Source: CAYVLA01 sp964549615 [NCBI: uncultured Thermococci archaeon] (GTDB lineage: Archaea > CAYQAE01 > CAYVLA01). Taken from it: DNA of 57,116 nucleotides. The notes below the pieces were generated by a model, which was not told the DNA's origin, searched no databases, and saw nothing but the letters and a program-made list of their open reading frames with translations. The stretch is from assembly GCA_964549615.1 (NCBI GenBank), contig CAZJVP010000057.1, positions 1-57,116 of the forward strand. Reading direction: 5' to 3'. The stretch's first letter is position 1. Each line of letters starts with the position of its first letter. Positions 51,101 through 57,116 of the stretch are shown here, piece by piece. The position numbers and the translations under genes are program-made.

Positions 51101-52857
51101 TGTCGGGAGGCCCGTGGCTGTCTTTGGCACAACCTGACTGCCCATCCGAGCTGGCCTACGAGTTGTGGTTCGTCCCTCCCGAAGCCGGGAACTACGAGTT
51201 CCGAGCATCATGGCCGGGGAACGAGGACTTCCTGGGATTCGAAACGCCCCCGGCCCGGCTCCAGGTCCTGAAGGCGAACTCGTCGATCACGTGCATGTTG
51301 GACGCCACATCTACGGCCTACGGTTCGCAGGTACAGATCTTTGGAACCATTTCCCCGGGTTGTTCCGCGTCGGTGAAGATCAGATACATCCAGGGGGCGG
51401 AATGGCACGATATAGGCATAGCCGCGGCCGATCAAGACGGAAGTTTCCGCTACACATGGACCGTCGATGCAGTGGGGTCGTTGTTCGTTGCATCGCTTTG
51501 GGAAGGCGACCACAACCACAACGGTGCCATGAGCGAGTTGATCTACCTGTCGTCAAGCAGGGCCCGCGCCACCCTGTACTGTCTGGTCGAGCCTTCGGTT
51601 GTCGCAATCAATGAGTCGATCACGATCCAAGGAAAGATCCATCCACCGCATGAAACCGCTATTGAGATCGGCATCGAGTCGCCGAAAGGATCGATCGATC
51701 GAGCCCAGGCGTATCCTGGCCCGTCAGGTGAGTTCGCCGTGCGTTTCACGCCTCAGAAAGCGGGGGCGTGGAAGGTCATCGCCGAATCGCACGGCAGCCC
51801 TTGCTTTGAGCCTTCCAGATACACAGCCGAGTTCTCCGTCGAGAGGACGCGCGTGGACCTCGAATGCTGTGTTTCGCCTTCCGCACTGGCATTCGGTGAC
51901 CGGGTCCAGATAGCGGGTTCCTGCTCAAGCGCCGGAGGTCAGATCCTTCTGCAGTATGCGTATGCCGGCGGCGATTGGACGGACCTGGACTGGGTCGACT
52001 GCTCCCCAGACCGCGGATACGAATGCTCGTGGCTGCCGCCGCACGCTGGACACTACCGGTTTAGAGCCGTCCGGATGGGCGACGAGCGGTTCCAGGGATC
52101 CGAATCGCAGACCGTCGAGGCGTACGTGTCCAAGGGAGCCTCCTCGATCTCTTTGACATTCGATGGGGCGCCAGTTGTCTACGGAAGCTGTGTGACGATC
52201 TCGGGCGAGATATGGCCTCCGCTTGCCACGCAGGTCGTCTTGGAGCGTTTCGACTCCGGTGGGTGGAACCAGGTCACGATCGTGCCATCCGCGCCGGATG
52301 GGCACTATGGCTATAGCATGCAAGTCGACTTCGTCGGAGAGGCAAGCATACGATCCAGTTGGCGGGGCAACGACGATTGGCTCGGAGCATCGAGCGAGGT
52401 CTTGACCATCAAGTCCGAACAAGCAGATATCTCACTTTCCTGCCATGCGCAGCCGCCCTACGTTGAGCCCGACCAACCTGTGGCAATCCACGGCGAGGTT
52501 CGACCGCCCATGTCGATTCCGATAGTCGTCGATGCAATCAGTTCCGAGGGGTCGGAGTTCAGGTACCACGTAATTTCAGATCCTGCGGGGCGCTACGCCA
52601 TAAACGTGACCCTTTCCAAGGCCGGTGCTTGGCATGTGGTGGCGGCCTGTAATGGCACCGAGGTGTACCGAGGCTACGTTACCCCTGGGACATGGATTCT
52701 CGTTGTGGAAGATGTTGCCGAGGCTCTGCCTGCCTGCCTTCTCTTACTACTCGGGGCCTTTCTAGCGGTGAGGGCCTTCGGCATGTGCCCTTCACAGGTT
52801 CCTAGCCTTCGAATCCTCCTTTTCTCCCCAAATGCACACAGTTTGAGCGAACTATGA
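48133..52857 (+). CDS. Large secreted surface protein: CAP, PKD, DNRLRE-like and seven Ig-like domains
   Basis: 1574 residues. Signal peptide (1-22). CAP/SCP domain about 25-155 with HSQDMADHDYFSH and GENIAAGF. Two repeats of a THPxxxxWY/GTWYFHVRA type (about 160-350). PKD domain about 350-430 with WDFGDG. DNRLRE-like domain about 445-620 (AMDLSAIPTGATI, SWTEAEICWDNAP). A beta-sandwich about 715-855. Seven Ig-like repeats of about 95 residues from 860 to 1530. C-terminal TM helix (ACLLLLLGAFLAVRAF). It would sit outside the cell, anchored at the C-terminus; adhesion or glycan binding is inferred. Confidence 0.88.
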   Translation: MNRAAWAGMALALVVLCPPVLALDAEEAAFLDIINQYRLANGVPPLALSPTLTQASELHSQDMADHDYFSHYSLDGRSPYDRMVQAGYNYATWMGENIAAGFVTAAQVFQGWKNSPGHDANMLRPNFVVIGIGRAYNASSHYGWYWTTDFGGYDDSGAPPAPIVTSPTHPSRDLWYANHSPVFEWEGVPDAEGYSFLIDHSPYTTPDSSIDSNTTSATYSNLQDGTWYFHVRAKTPTGWGQASHYRINVDCTPPEPPAIASSTHPDQDAQYPNDDPSFSWSPLPDTSGISGYSYLLDREALTTPDEVLDTYSTYKSYHDLQEGLWYFHVRCVDRAGNWGPASHFRIAVRFLPSADFEAAPRNGYEPLSVAFTDLSLSRTGITNWSWDFGDGCTSRENNPVHLYLREGVYSVSLEVWESDGDHDRISKTDYIRVATPAPDDFLVASVAKDWEPIIGSSLFGAFALEDSYVSPDQPAVNHGHEPLLLCDSQGSSIYLAMDLSAIPTGATILDAGLSLYFQSGIGLVDPHVRVSYIEDDSWTEAEICWDNAPLHPDMDCESKEFLAFPGMYARFNVSWAVRTALPRRRISLRISVCSGNGTLLFASGESDQIEARPLIVVRYTTGDLHRVSFSSVGPGGVVRNLGRVSIGGIICSLPSNASVIAGSYPLAYLPGWDFEMWQAEGALSVSNPFANATILTVWGPGVVVAKGNSTKATYAYDDGTCEFALGASRGQLLAVEFSPPITGRLAGIRLFFEDISDAGNNNALVRILRRDGNDLVPPIPIDPKNDGWLVIELDDPVDLAGDFLVALQHIEDGWPRIGVDTSSSAASLLRQGAGWQDYDSNLMIRCELDHLPSLKLAARLSLEFAPPTPRAGEVVTVSGRLEPETPQAYVTITLEPPGRTRINHTIPLTSLGEFSFDYVPPWAGLWHVRAFWEGDSNSSPANETIQIPVERGSVHITCIVEPDLSNYGEPIRVSGEVGPVAVPFAVEQRVSGGPWLSLAQPDCPSELAYELWFVPPEAGNYEFRASWPGNEDFLGFETPPARLQVLKANSSITCMLDATSTAYGSQVQIFGTISPGCSASVKIRYIQGAEWHDIGIAAADQDGSFRYTWTVDAVGSLFVASLWEGDHNHNGAMSELIYLSSSRARATLYCLVEPSVVAINESITIQGKIHPPHETAIEIGIESPKGSIDRAQAYPGPSGEFAVRFTPQKAGAWKVIAESHGSPCFEPSRYTAEFSVERTRVDLECCVSPSALAFGDRVQIAGSCSSAGGQILLQYAYAGGDWTDLDWVDCSPDRGYECSWLPPHAGHYRFRAVRMGDERFQGSESQTVEAYVSKGASSISLTFDGAPVVYGSCVTISGEIWPPLATQVVLERFDSGGWNQVTIVPSAPDGHYGYSMQVDFVGEASIRSSWRGNDDWLGASSEVLTIKSEQADISLSCHAQPPYVEPDQPVAIHGEVRPPMSIPIVVDAISSEGSEFRYHVISDPAGRYAINVTLSKAGAWHVVAACNGTEVYRGYVTPGTWILVVEDVAEALPACLLLLLGAFLAVRAFGMCPSQVPSLRILLFSPNAHSLSEL

Positions 52858-52953
52858 GTCCCACTTTCCCGCTCGCCGACCAGGTCCCACGCCTCCGCCA
52901 ACGAACGTCTTGTGGCAGCAAACGATGATGCTTGACCGCCGCCTCAGCATGAG

Positions 52954-52991
52954 ATGGGTCCCAGATGCAGGCATGGGTCCCAGATGCAGGC
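52954..52991. repeat. Perfect 19-bp tandem repeat, two copies
   Basis: ATGGGTCCCAGATGCAGGC occurs twice with no spacer, in the 147-bp gap between the surface-protein gene and the alcohol-dehydrogenase gene. Probably a recent slip-strand duplication; no other copy was seen. Confidence 0.8.
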
Positions 52992-53004
52992 CGGGGTGCC
53001 CAGC

Positions 53005-54030
53005 TCATTCCTGGGGGTTGACTATGACCTTGAGGGATTCACCGGCCGCAGCCACGAGCTCGAAACCCTTCTGGGTCTGTTCCAGCGGCAATCTGTGGGT
53101 AACCATTTCCCGCACGTTGACGCGCCGCTGCCTTATGAGCTCTATCGCCCTCGCTATGTCGCTCGGCGCGGCCGCGTACGATGTCTTCAACGAAATTTCG
53201 TCCCGCCAGAACTGGCTCATGGGAACCGCCACATCCGTTCCGGGCGGAGGGACGGCAAAGAACATGACGGTTCCCCCACGGTCGACCGACGACAATGCCT
53301 GCTGGATCGCGGCCGGTGCGCCGGTGCAGACTATGACCACGTCGGCAAGTCGACCATCGTTTGCGCGTCTCACCTCGTCCGGCACGTCCTTGGCAGCCTG
53401 AATCGAAACGTCGGCCCCGAATCTCTGAGCGGCGGTCAGCCGATACTCGCTAATGTCCGTTGCCATTATACGACCGGCGGAGAGGCCTCGCGCCAGCTGT
53501 ATGTGCAGAATGCCCGCGACCCCGCTGCCCAGGACCAGGACGCTGCAGCCTGGCTCGATCCCGCAGATCCGCTGCCCGCGAAGCACGCAAGCCAGGGGCT
53601 CGATGAACACCGAATCCTCGTAGGTCAGTTCCTTTGGGAGTATGAAGGTTCCTCTGTCCACGTTTATGCTGGGCACTCTGACGTATTCCGCAAATCCCCC
53701 GGGCTCGAAGTTCGTCCTATGCAGCGTCTCGCAGGCCGTATGATGTCCGTTCAGGCAGTAGTGGCAGGTATTGCACGGCACATGGTGGGAGACGAAAACC
53801 CTATCCCCGACGTGGCAGCCCCGGACTCCCTCCCCGGCCTCCACGATCTCGGCGCCTATCTCGTGGCCCAGAACCCTCGGTGCCGTCTTGACCCTGTACC
53901 ATTCCAGGACGTCGCTGCCGCAGATGCCGCAGGCATGCACCTTCAAGAGGATCTCGCCCGGCCCTATCCGAGGCTTCGGCATCTCCTCTAGCCGGACGTC
54001 GTTGTTTCGGTAGTACATCGCGACGCGCAT
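53005..54030 (-). CDS. Zinc-dependent medium-chain alcohol/polyol dehydrogenase
   Basis: 341 residues. Catalytic zinc GICGSD (Cys) and GHE; structural zinc CNTCHYCLNGHHTAC (four Cys); NAD-binding VLVLGSGVAGILHIQLARG. This layout fits sorbitol, threonine or related polyol dehydrogenases. It is last in an operon with the LsrF-like aldolase (6-nt gap), so oxidation of a sugar alcohol feeding an aldolase is plausible. Confidence 0.9.
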   Translation of the reverse strand: MRVAMYYRNNDVRLEEMPKPRIGPGEILLKVHACGICGSDVLEWYRVKTAPRVLGHEIGAEIVEAGEGVRGCHVGDRVFVSHHVPCNTCHYCLNGHHTACETLHRTNFEPGGFAEYVRVPSINVDRGTFILPKELTYEDSVFIEPLACVLRGQRICGIEPGCSVLVLGSGVAGILHIQLARGLSAGRIMATDISEYRLTAAQRFGADVSIQAAKDVPDEVRRANDGRLADVVIVCTGAPAAIQQALSSVDRGGTVMFFAVPPPGTDVAVPMSQFWRDEISLKTSYAAAPSDIARAIELIRQRRVNVREMVTHRLPLEQTQKGFELVAAAGESLKVIVNPQE

Positions 54031-54036
54031 GTGGCT

Positions 54037-54843
54037 CTATGCTTCCTTGCCTTCCTTTAGGGAGTTGAAGAGGTCGAAGGCCTCTTTGGGGGTTGCGTTC
54101 TCGTGCACCACGGCCCGGACCGCCCTGATCATCGCAACGGGGTAATCGGATTGCCAGATGTTCCGCCCCATGTCGACCCCAACCGCACCCTCCTGGACGG
54201 CCTTATACGACATCTCCAAGGCCTCGAACTCCCCGATCTTCTTGCCGCCCGCGATCACTATGGGGACGGGGCATCCCTCCACGACCTTCCTGAAGTCCTC
54301 GCAGTAGTAGGACTTCACGAAGTTTGCTCCGAGCTCGGCCGCTATCCTGCAGCATAGGCCGAGGTACCGCGCATCCCTGCCCATCTCCTTCCCAACCGCG
54401 GTGACGGCAAGAACCGGCATACCGTACTCCTGCGCAACGTCCACCACGTTGGCTAGGCTCATCAGCGTCTGCTTTTCATATTCGGCCCCCACGAATATGG
54501 ACAGCGCAACGGCACAAGCGTTCAGCCGCACGGCTTCCTCCATCGAGGTCGTGATGCCCTCGTTGGAAAGTTCCTTGAGGATGCTGGTGCCCCCGGAGAT
54601 CCTTAGCACCACCGGGGTGTCCGTGTTCGGATCCACGCAGGTCCGAAGCACTCCCCTCGTGAGCATAACGGAGTCGGCGTAGGGGAGCAACGGGGCGATC
54701 GTCTTGCGCGGCGACTCCAGCCTCGTCGTTGGGCCGAGGAAGTACCCGTGGTCGACGGCCAGCATCACGGTCCTGCCCGTCTTGGGCTTGATGATCCTTG
54801 ACAACCTGTTCTGCATACCCCAATCCATATCCTCACTTCCCAT
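54037..54843 (-). CDS. lsrF: LsrF-like thiolase / class I aldolase (DeoC/FbaB-type)
   Basis: 268 residues. DWGMQNRLSRIIKPKTGRTV, LAVDHGYFLGPTT, RGVLRT, DTPVVLR, FVKSYYCEDF (Lys likely Schiff base), CPVPIVIAGGKK and GVDMGRNIWQSDYPVAM follow E. coli LsrF closely from memory. LsrF cleaves the phosphorylated AI-2 derivative in AI-2 catabolism. No other lsr genes are present, so the protein may instead act on another sugar phosphate. It overlaps the small Cys protein gene by 11 nt. Confidence 0.82.
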   Translation of the reverse strand: MGSEDMDWGMQNRLSRIIKPKTGRTVMLAVDHGYFLGPTTRLESPRKTIAPLLPYADSVMLTRGVLRTCVDPNTDTPVVLRISGGTSILKELSNEGITTSMEEAVRLNACAVALSIFVGAEYEKQTLMSLANVVDVAQEYGMPVLAVTAVGKEMGRDARYLGLCCRIAAELGANFVKSYYCEDFRKVVEGCPVPIVIAGGKKIGEFEALEMSYKAVQEGAVGVDMGRNIWQSDYPVAMIRAVRAVVHENATPKEAFDLFNSLKEGKEA

Positions 54844-55054
54844 GCGTCTCGGGCCTTACGATCAGGTAGCCTCTCTCTATCAGCCAGTGATGGAACTCGT
54901 AAGCGGTGTGCAGGCAATCCGTCTTGCACAGCCCCCTAATCCTCTCGTACTCCGTCGAGCCCGCTGCCTTGCTCTCAAGCTCGGCCTGCCGTGGGCAGCT
55001 GACGTCCTTACAGTATTCCCGTCGCTGGTACTCGACGTATCCATCGATTGGCAC
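54833..55054 (-). CDS. Small cysteine-containing protein upstream of the LsrF-like gene
   Basis: 73 residues with four Cys (YCKDVSC near 14-20, LCKTDC near 42-47) that could bind a metal or Fe-S cluster, and a C-terminal helix (AYEFHHWLIERGYLIVRPE). I do not recognise the family. Overlaps the LsrF start by 11 nt and has a TATA box at 55095-55103, so it is the first gene of a three-gene operon. Confidence 0.65.
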   Translation of the reverse strand: MPIDGYVEYQRREYCKDVSCPRQAELESKAAGSTEYERIRGLCKTDCLHTAYEFHHWLIERGYLIVRPETHGK

Positions 55055-55094
55055 AGAGCAAGCCCCGAGTCCGCACAGCAGACTCCGAGCCCGT

Positions 55095-55103
55095 CATATA
55101 AAG
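55095..55103 (-). promoter_or_regulatory. TATA box for the Cys-protein/LsrF-like/dehydrogenase operon
   Basis: The minus strand reads AACTTTATATGACGG; the start site would be near 55072. A divergent TATA lies 40 bp away on the other strand. Confidence 0.55.
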
Positions 55104-55139
55104 TTTTTCCGGCTTGCTTGCTCCCGCTCCCGCCAGTAA

Positions 55140-55148
55140 CTTTATATC
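55140..55148 (+). promoter_or_regulatory. TATA box for the GOLD-like protein gene
   Basis: AACTTTATATCACC is placed about 40 nt before the TTG at 55186; the same core as the divergent operon promoter. Confidence 0.55.
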
Positions 55149-55185
55149 ACCCTGGCACCTCACCGGGCGCTCGGAGGATGAGGGT

Positions 55186-55788
55186 TTGGAGAAACCTCTC
55201 GTTATCGTGGCCGTGACGCTGGTTCTGGTGGCAGCCGTCCTTCTGCCTGTGATTCCAACCAAGCACACAGTTCTTGTGCCGCAGTCAAGGACAGAGACCT
55301 ACACGGAGACGGAGCCGTACCAAGACACCGAAGAGCGCACCCAGTCTCTCGTCGATGACAAGCCCACCGTTTCTGCCGGTCAGTACATCTACTACAGCCG
55401 GTATGTCGATGTCGCTGGCAAACAGCAGAACTTCGTCGCTGGCAAGGTCACGGAGACCGCCGGGTACGACATCAACTTTTTCGTCTTCGACCAGAAGGGC
55501 TTCAACGCCTGGAAGCAAGGAGGATCTTCAGCAGCCTATGTGGACGCCCGGCGGATAGCCTCCCAAGACTATAGATTCGTCCCAGACCACACGGACTACT
55601 ACTACTTCGTCCTCGACAACACCTTCTCATGGTTCACGAACAAGGTGCCCTCAGTAACGGCCACTTGGTCCTACCAAGAAACGGTCACCAAGTATAGAGA
55701 CGTCCAGAAGACGCGCACGATCACGGAGGATGTCGAGGTGACGGAAACGAAGATGACATCCCTGCTGGCCCTTTTGCTTGGACTGTAG
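55186..55788 (+). CDS. Membrane-anchored protein with GOLD/emp24-like central domain and paired Thr/Glu arms
   Basis: 200 residues from a TTG behind GGAGG (8-nt gap). N-terminal TM/signal helix (about 4-22). Arm 1 about 33-50 (SRTETYTETEPYQDTEERTQ), central beta domain about 55-160 (GQYIYYSRYVDV, INFFVFDQKGFNAWK, YYYFVLDNTFSWFTNK) recalling GOLD-like domains, arm 2 about 163-188 (YQETVTKYRDVQKTRTITED and VEVTETK), then a short hydrophobic end. The arms share a Y-x-x-T-E style pattern and could pair into one stalk. Function unknown. Confidence 0.7.
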   Translation: MEKPLVIVAVTLVLVAAVLLPVIPTKHTVLVPQSRTETYTETEPYQDTEERTQSLVDDKPTVSAGQYIYYSRYVDVAGKQQNFVAGKVTETAGYDINFFVFDQKGFNAWKQGGSSAAYVDARRIASQDYRFVPDHTDYYYFVLDNTFSWFTNKVPSVTATWSYQETVTKYRDVQKTRTITEDVEVTETKMTSLLALLLGL

Positions 55789-55899
55789 ACGAGACCCGTC
55801 ACTGGGAGGCTCATGACCTCTCAGGTCTATGTGTGACGGAGTGAGAAGATGGCAGTTGCGGAAGACGTGAGGAGGGACTTCAAGAAGGTGGAATGACCT

Positions 55900-56181
55900 T
55901 GGCGACGTACGAATGTCCAAGGTGCGGCTCCACTCCCTGACAGTAAGCGTCTTCTTGGCGTAATCCCTCCAGACGTGGGACGACTTGTCGTTGACGTCGT
56001 CCGACTGGTAGTTTGTACTTGCGGGCTTCAGTACAGTTCCGCACCTGCCGCATTCCATATGACGGTTCGCAACCAAGCCGAAGAAGGACTTTTTCTCCAT
56101 CAGGTCGGGACCGCTCTGCCCACAAACTGGGCACCTGAGGCTTTCGATTCCCTGAATAGTCTGAGCCGGCTTGCAGCCCCA
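55900..56181 (-). pseudogene. Frameshifted zinc-ribbon protein gene (disrupted)
   Basis: Directly after the TPP-enzyme stop, the minus strand encodes a zinc ribbon: CPVCGQSGPDLMEKKSFFG, then CGRCGTVLKPAS, followed by VWRDYAKKTLTVREWSR, the known W-x(2)-Y-x(4)-LT-x(2)-EW end of archaeal zinc-ribbon proteins. The only ATG coupled to the TPP stop (TGATG, 56181-56183) is in another frame, and after EWSR the frame runs on into the antisense of the neighbouring gene. At least one frameshift, likely two, is needed. Either a pseudogene or an assembly error. Confidence 0.55.
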
Positions 56182-57116
56182 TCACGGCCTCCGCCTCGCC
56201 CGGGACCGCCCCTTCGTCCTGCAATCCGCGGGTGAGCATATTCGAATCGGAACGTCGATCACAGTCGGGATCTTTCTCTTGAAGCCTGCCTTGATCGCGG
56301 CCGCCAGGCTATGGGCATCCCTCACCCTAACGCCTTTTGCGCCGAGGGCGTTGGCGACCCTATCGAATCTGATTTCGCTTGTTTGGCTTGCCAAGGTGCG
56401 ACCCTTCCACTGATCCCTCTGGCCGCAGACAACAATGCCCCACGCGCTGTCATTCGCCACGACCGCGACGAAGGGAAGCCCCTGCCTTGCCGCGGACTCA
56501 AGCTCCGTAGGCGTGAAACCGAACGCACCGTCCCCTGACAGAAGTAGGATCGGCCTGTCCGGGTATGCAAGCCTTGCACCCATCGCCCCGGGCAATCCCC
56601 ACCCGACGACGGCACTGGCACCGCAGGTCAGCCAACGGGCCGGGTAGCGATCGGCGAGGGCCATGTGAACCCATTGTCCGATGTTGCCGCCGTCGATGAG
56701 GAACAGCACATCCTCGGACAACAGCGGTCGGATCGCATCAACGATGTCCCTGCCCGTCTTGATCTTGCGATGAATAGGGCCGCCGACCCACGGCCGACGG
56801 AAATCAGCAAGGCGCTCTTGGCAAAGCCCGATCCATTCCGCATGTCGAGAAGGACCCGCCTTGGAGGCGTCGGAAAGCTGGTCCAGAACCGTGGCGACAT
56901 CCCCGACCAGCGTTAAGCCTGGCTGTACGCCCCCGGCCGGTTGGTCAGCATACGGGGTCACCTCGATCGCAAGAGTCCCGGGCCCTACCTTCGGCGGGGA
57001 TAGGAATCCGCACCTGTAGTCAATTTCTGCACCTGCGAGAATCACGAGGTCGGCATCCTCCAAGAGCCTCGGCTCCCCGCTCGCTGCGCCGATCACGCCC
57101 ATGAAGTTGGGGTGGG
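56182..57116 (-). CDS. Thiamine-pyrophosphate enzyme, C-terminal two-thirds (partial)
   Basis: The frame is open to the right edge, so the N-terminal PYR domain is outside the window. The remaining part holds a central domain and the PP domain with TPP motif GDGAFGFTPTELESAARQG then NDSAWG. VGWGLPGAMGARLAYPDRPI is the conserved GAMGA region. This fits acetolactate-synthase-like or benzoylformate-decarboxylase-like enzymes. The basic C-terminal tail (RRRP) is unusual. Its stop is adjacent to the disrupted zinc-ribbon gene. Confidence 0.85.
   Translation of the reverse strand, partial: HPNFMGVIGAASGEPRLLEDADLVILAGAEIDYRCGFLSPPKVGPGTLAIEVTPYADQPAGGVQPGLTLVGDVATVLDQLSDASKAGPSRHAEWIGLCQERLADFRRPWVGGPIHRKIKTGRDIVDAIRPLLSEDVLFLIDGGNIGQWVHMALADRYPARWLTCGASAVVGWGLPGAMGARLAYPDRPILLLSGDGAFGFTPTELESAARQGLPFVAVVANDSAWGIVVCGQRDQWKGRTLASQTSEIRFDRVANALGAKGVRVRDAHSLAAAIKAGFKRKIPTVIDVPIRICSPADCRTKGRSRARRRP

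Noticed and set aside
55849-55940. Two very short + strand ORFs, the second reading ATYECPRCGSTP
   Set aside because: They are 15 and 13 codons, in different frames, and overlap the minus-strand zinc-ribbon remnant. Knuckle-like similarity is likely chance, although a fragment of another gene cannot be excluded.

Overview
This window looks like a high-GC archaeal chromosome segment from a heterotroph that breaks down sugars. Support: an archaeal-type ATP-dependent DNA ligase, an XPD-like helicase with a cysteine cluster, a PhoU protein with an AbrB-like N-terminus, an Lrp/AsnC regulator and a DUF211 protein. Many genes also carry an archaeal TATA box 25-40 nt before the start codon, often implying leaderless transcripts. 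The lineage cannot be fixed from sequence reading; a TACK-group archaeon is a reasonable guess only. No rRNA, tRNA, CRISPR array, IS element or prophage is convincingly present.

Layout: 0-6.5 kb has the end of an alkaline-phosphatase-superfamily protein, a small membrane protein, a GH116 beta-glycosidase, an alpha/beta hydrolase and an Eis-like acetyltransferase. 6.6-12.1 kb has an active/inactive M16 peptidase pair, an HD phosphohydrolase and a secreted glycosidase-like TIM barrel. 12.2-22.8 kb mixes large membrane proteins of unknown function with a molybdopterin oxidoreductase, the XPD-like helicase, a 643-aa phosphodiesterase-like protein, a PHP phosphatase and a previously hidden 53-aa membrane protein. 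23.3-26.9 kb has the Lrp regulator, a neutral-ceramidase-like ectoenzyme and a URO-D-superfamily protein. 26.9-31.5 kb has AbrB-PhoU divergent from a complete ECF transporter (double ATPase, a hidden 38-aa one-TM protein, T component, S-like component). 31.7-38.9 kb has a type II pantothenate kinase, a PfkB kinase, the DNA ligase, a DUF211/CCC1 pair, a gene-free 0.5 kb with strong inverted repeats, and a PIG-L protein that has lost its zinc motifs. 39-48 kb is one strand of sugar-related genes: beta-hydroxyacid dehydrogenase, GH38 mannosidase, tandem metallo-beta-lactamase protein, URO-D-like protein, kelch protein, FAD oxidoreductase. 48-57 kb has a 1574-aa surface protein (CAP, PKD, DNRLRE-like, seven Ig-like repeats), an operon with an LsrF-like aldolase and a zinc alcohol dehydrogenase, a GOLD-like membrane-anchored protein, a broken zinc-ribbon gene and the end of a TPP enzyme.

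The common thread is capture and breakdown of glycosides and phosphorylated sugars or lipids: two glycosidases plus a third barrel, several ectoenzymes, two alkaline-phosphatase-superfamily proteins, sugar kinase and aldolase functions, and an ECF importer of unknown substrate. That the 40-48 kb genes form one pathway is inferred from tight spacing and co-orientation, not shown.
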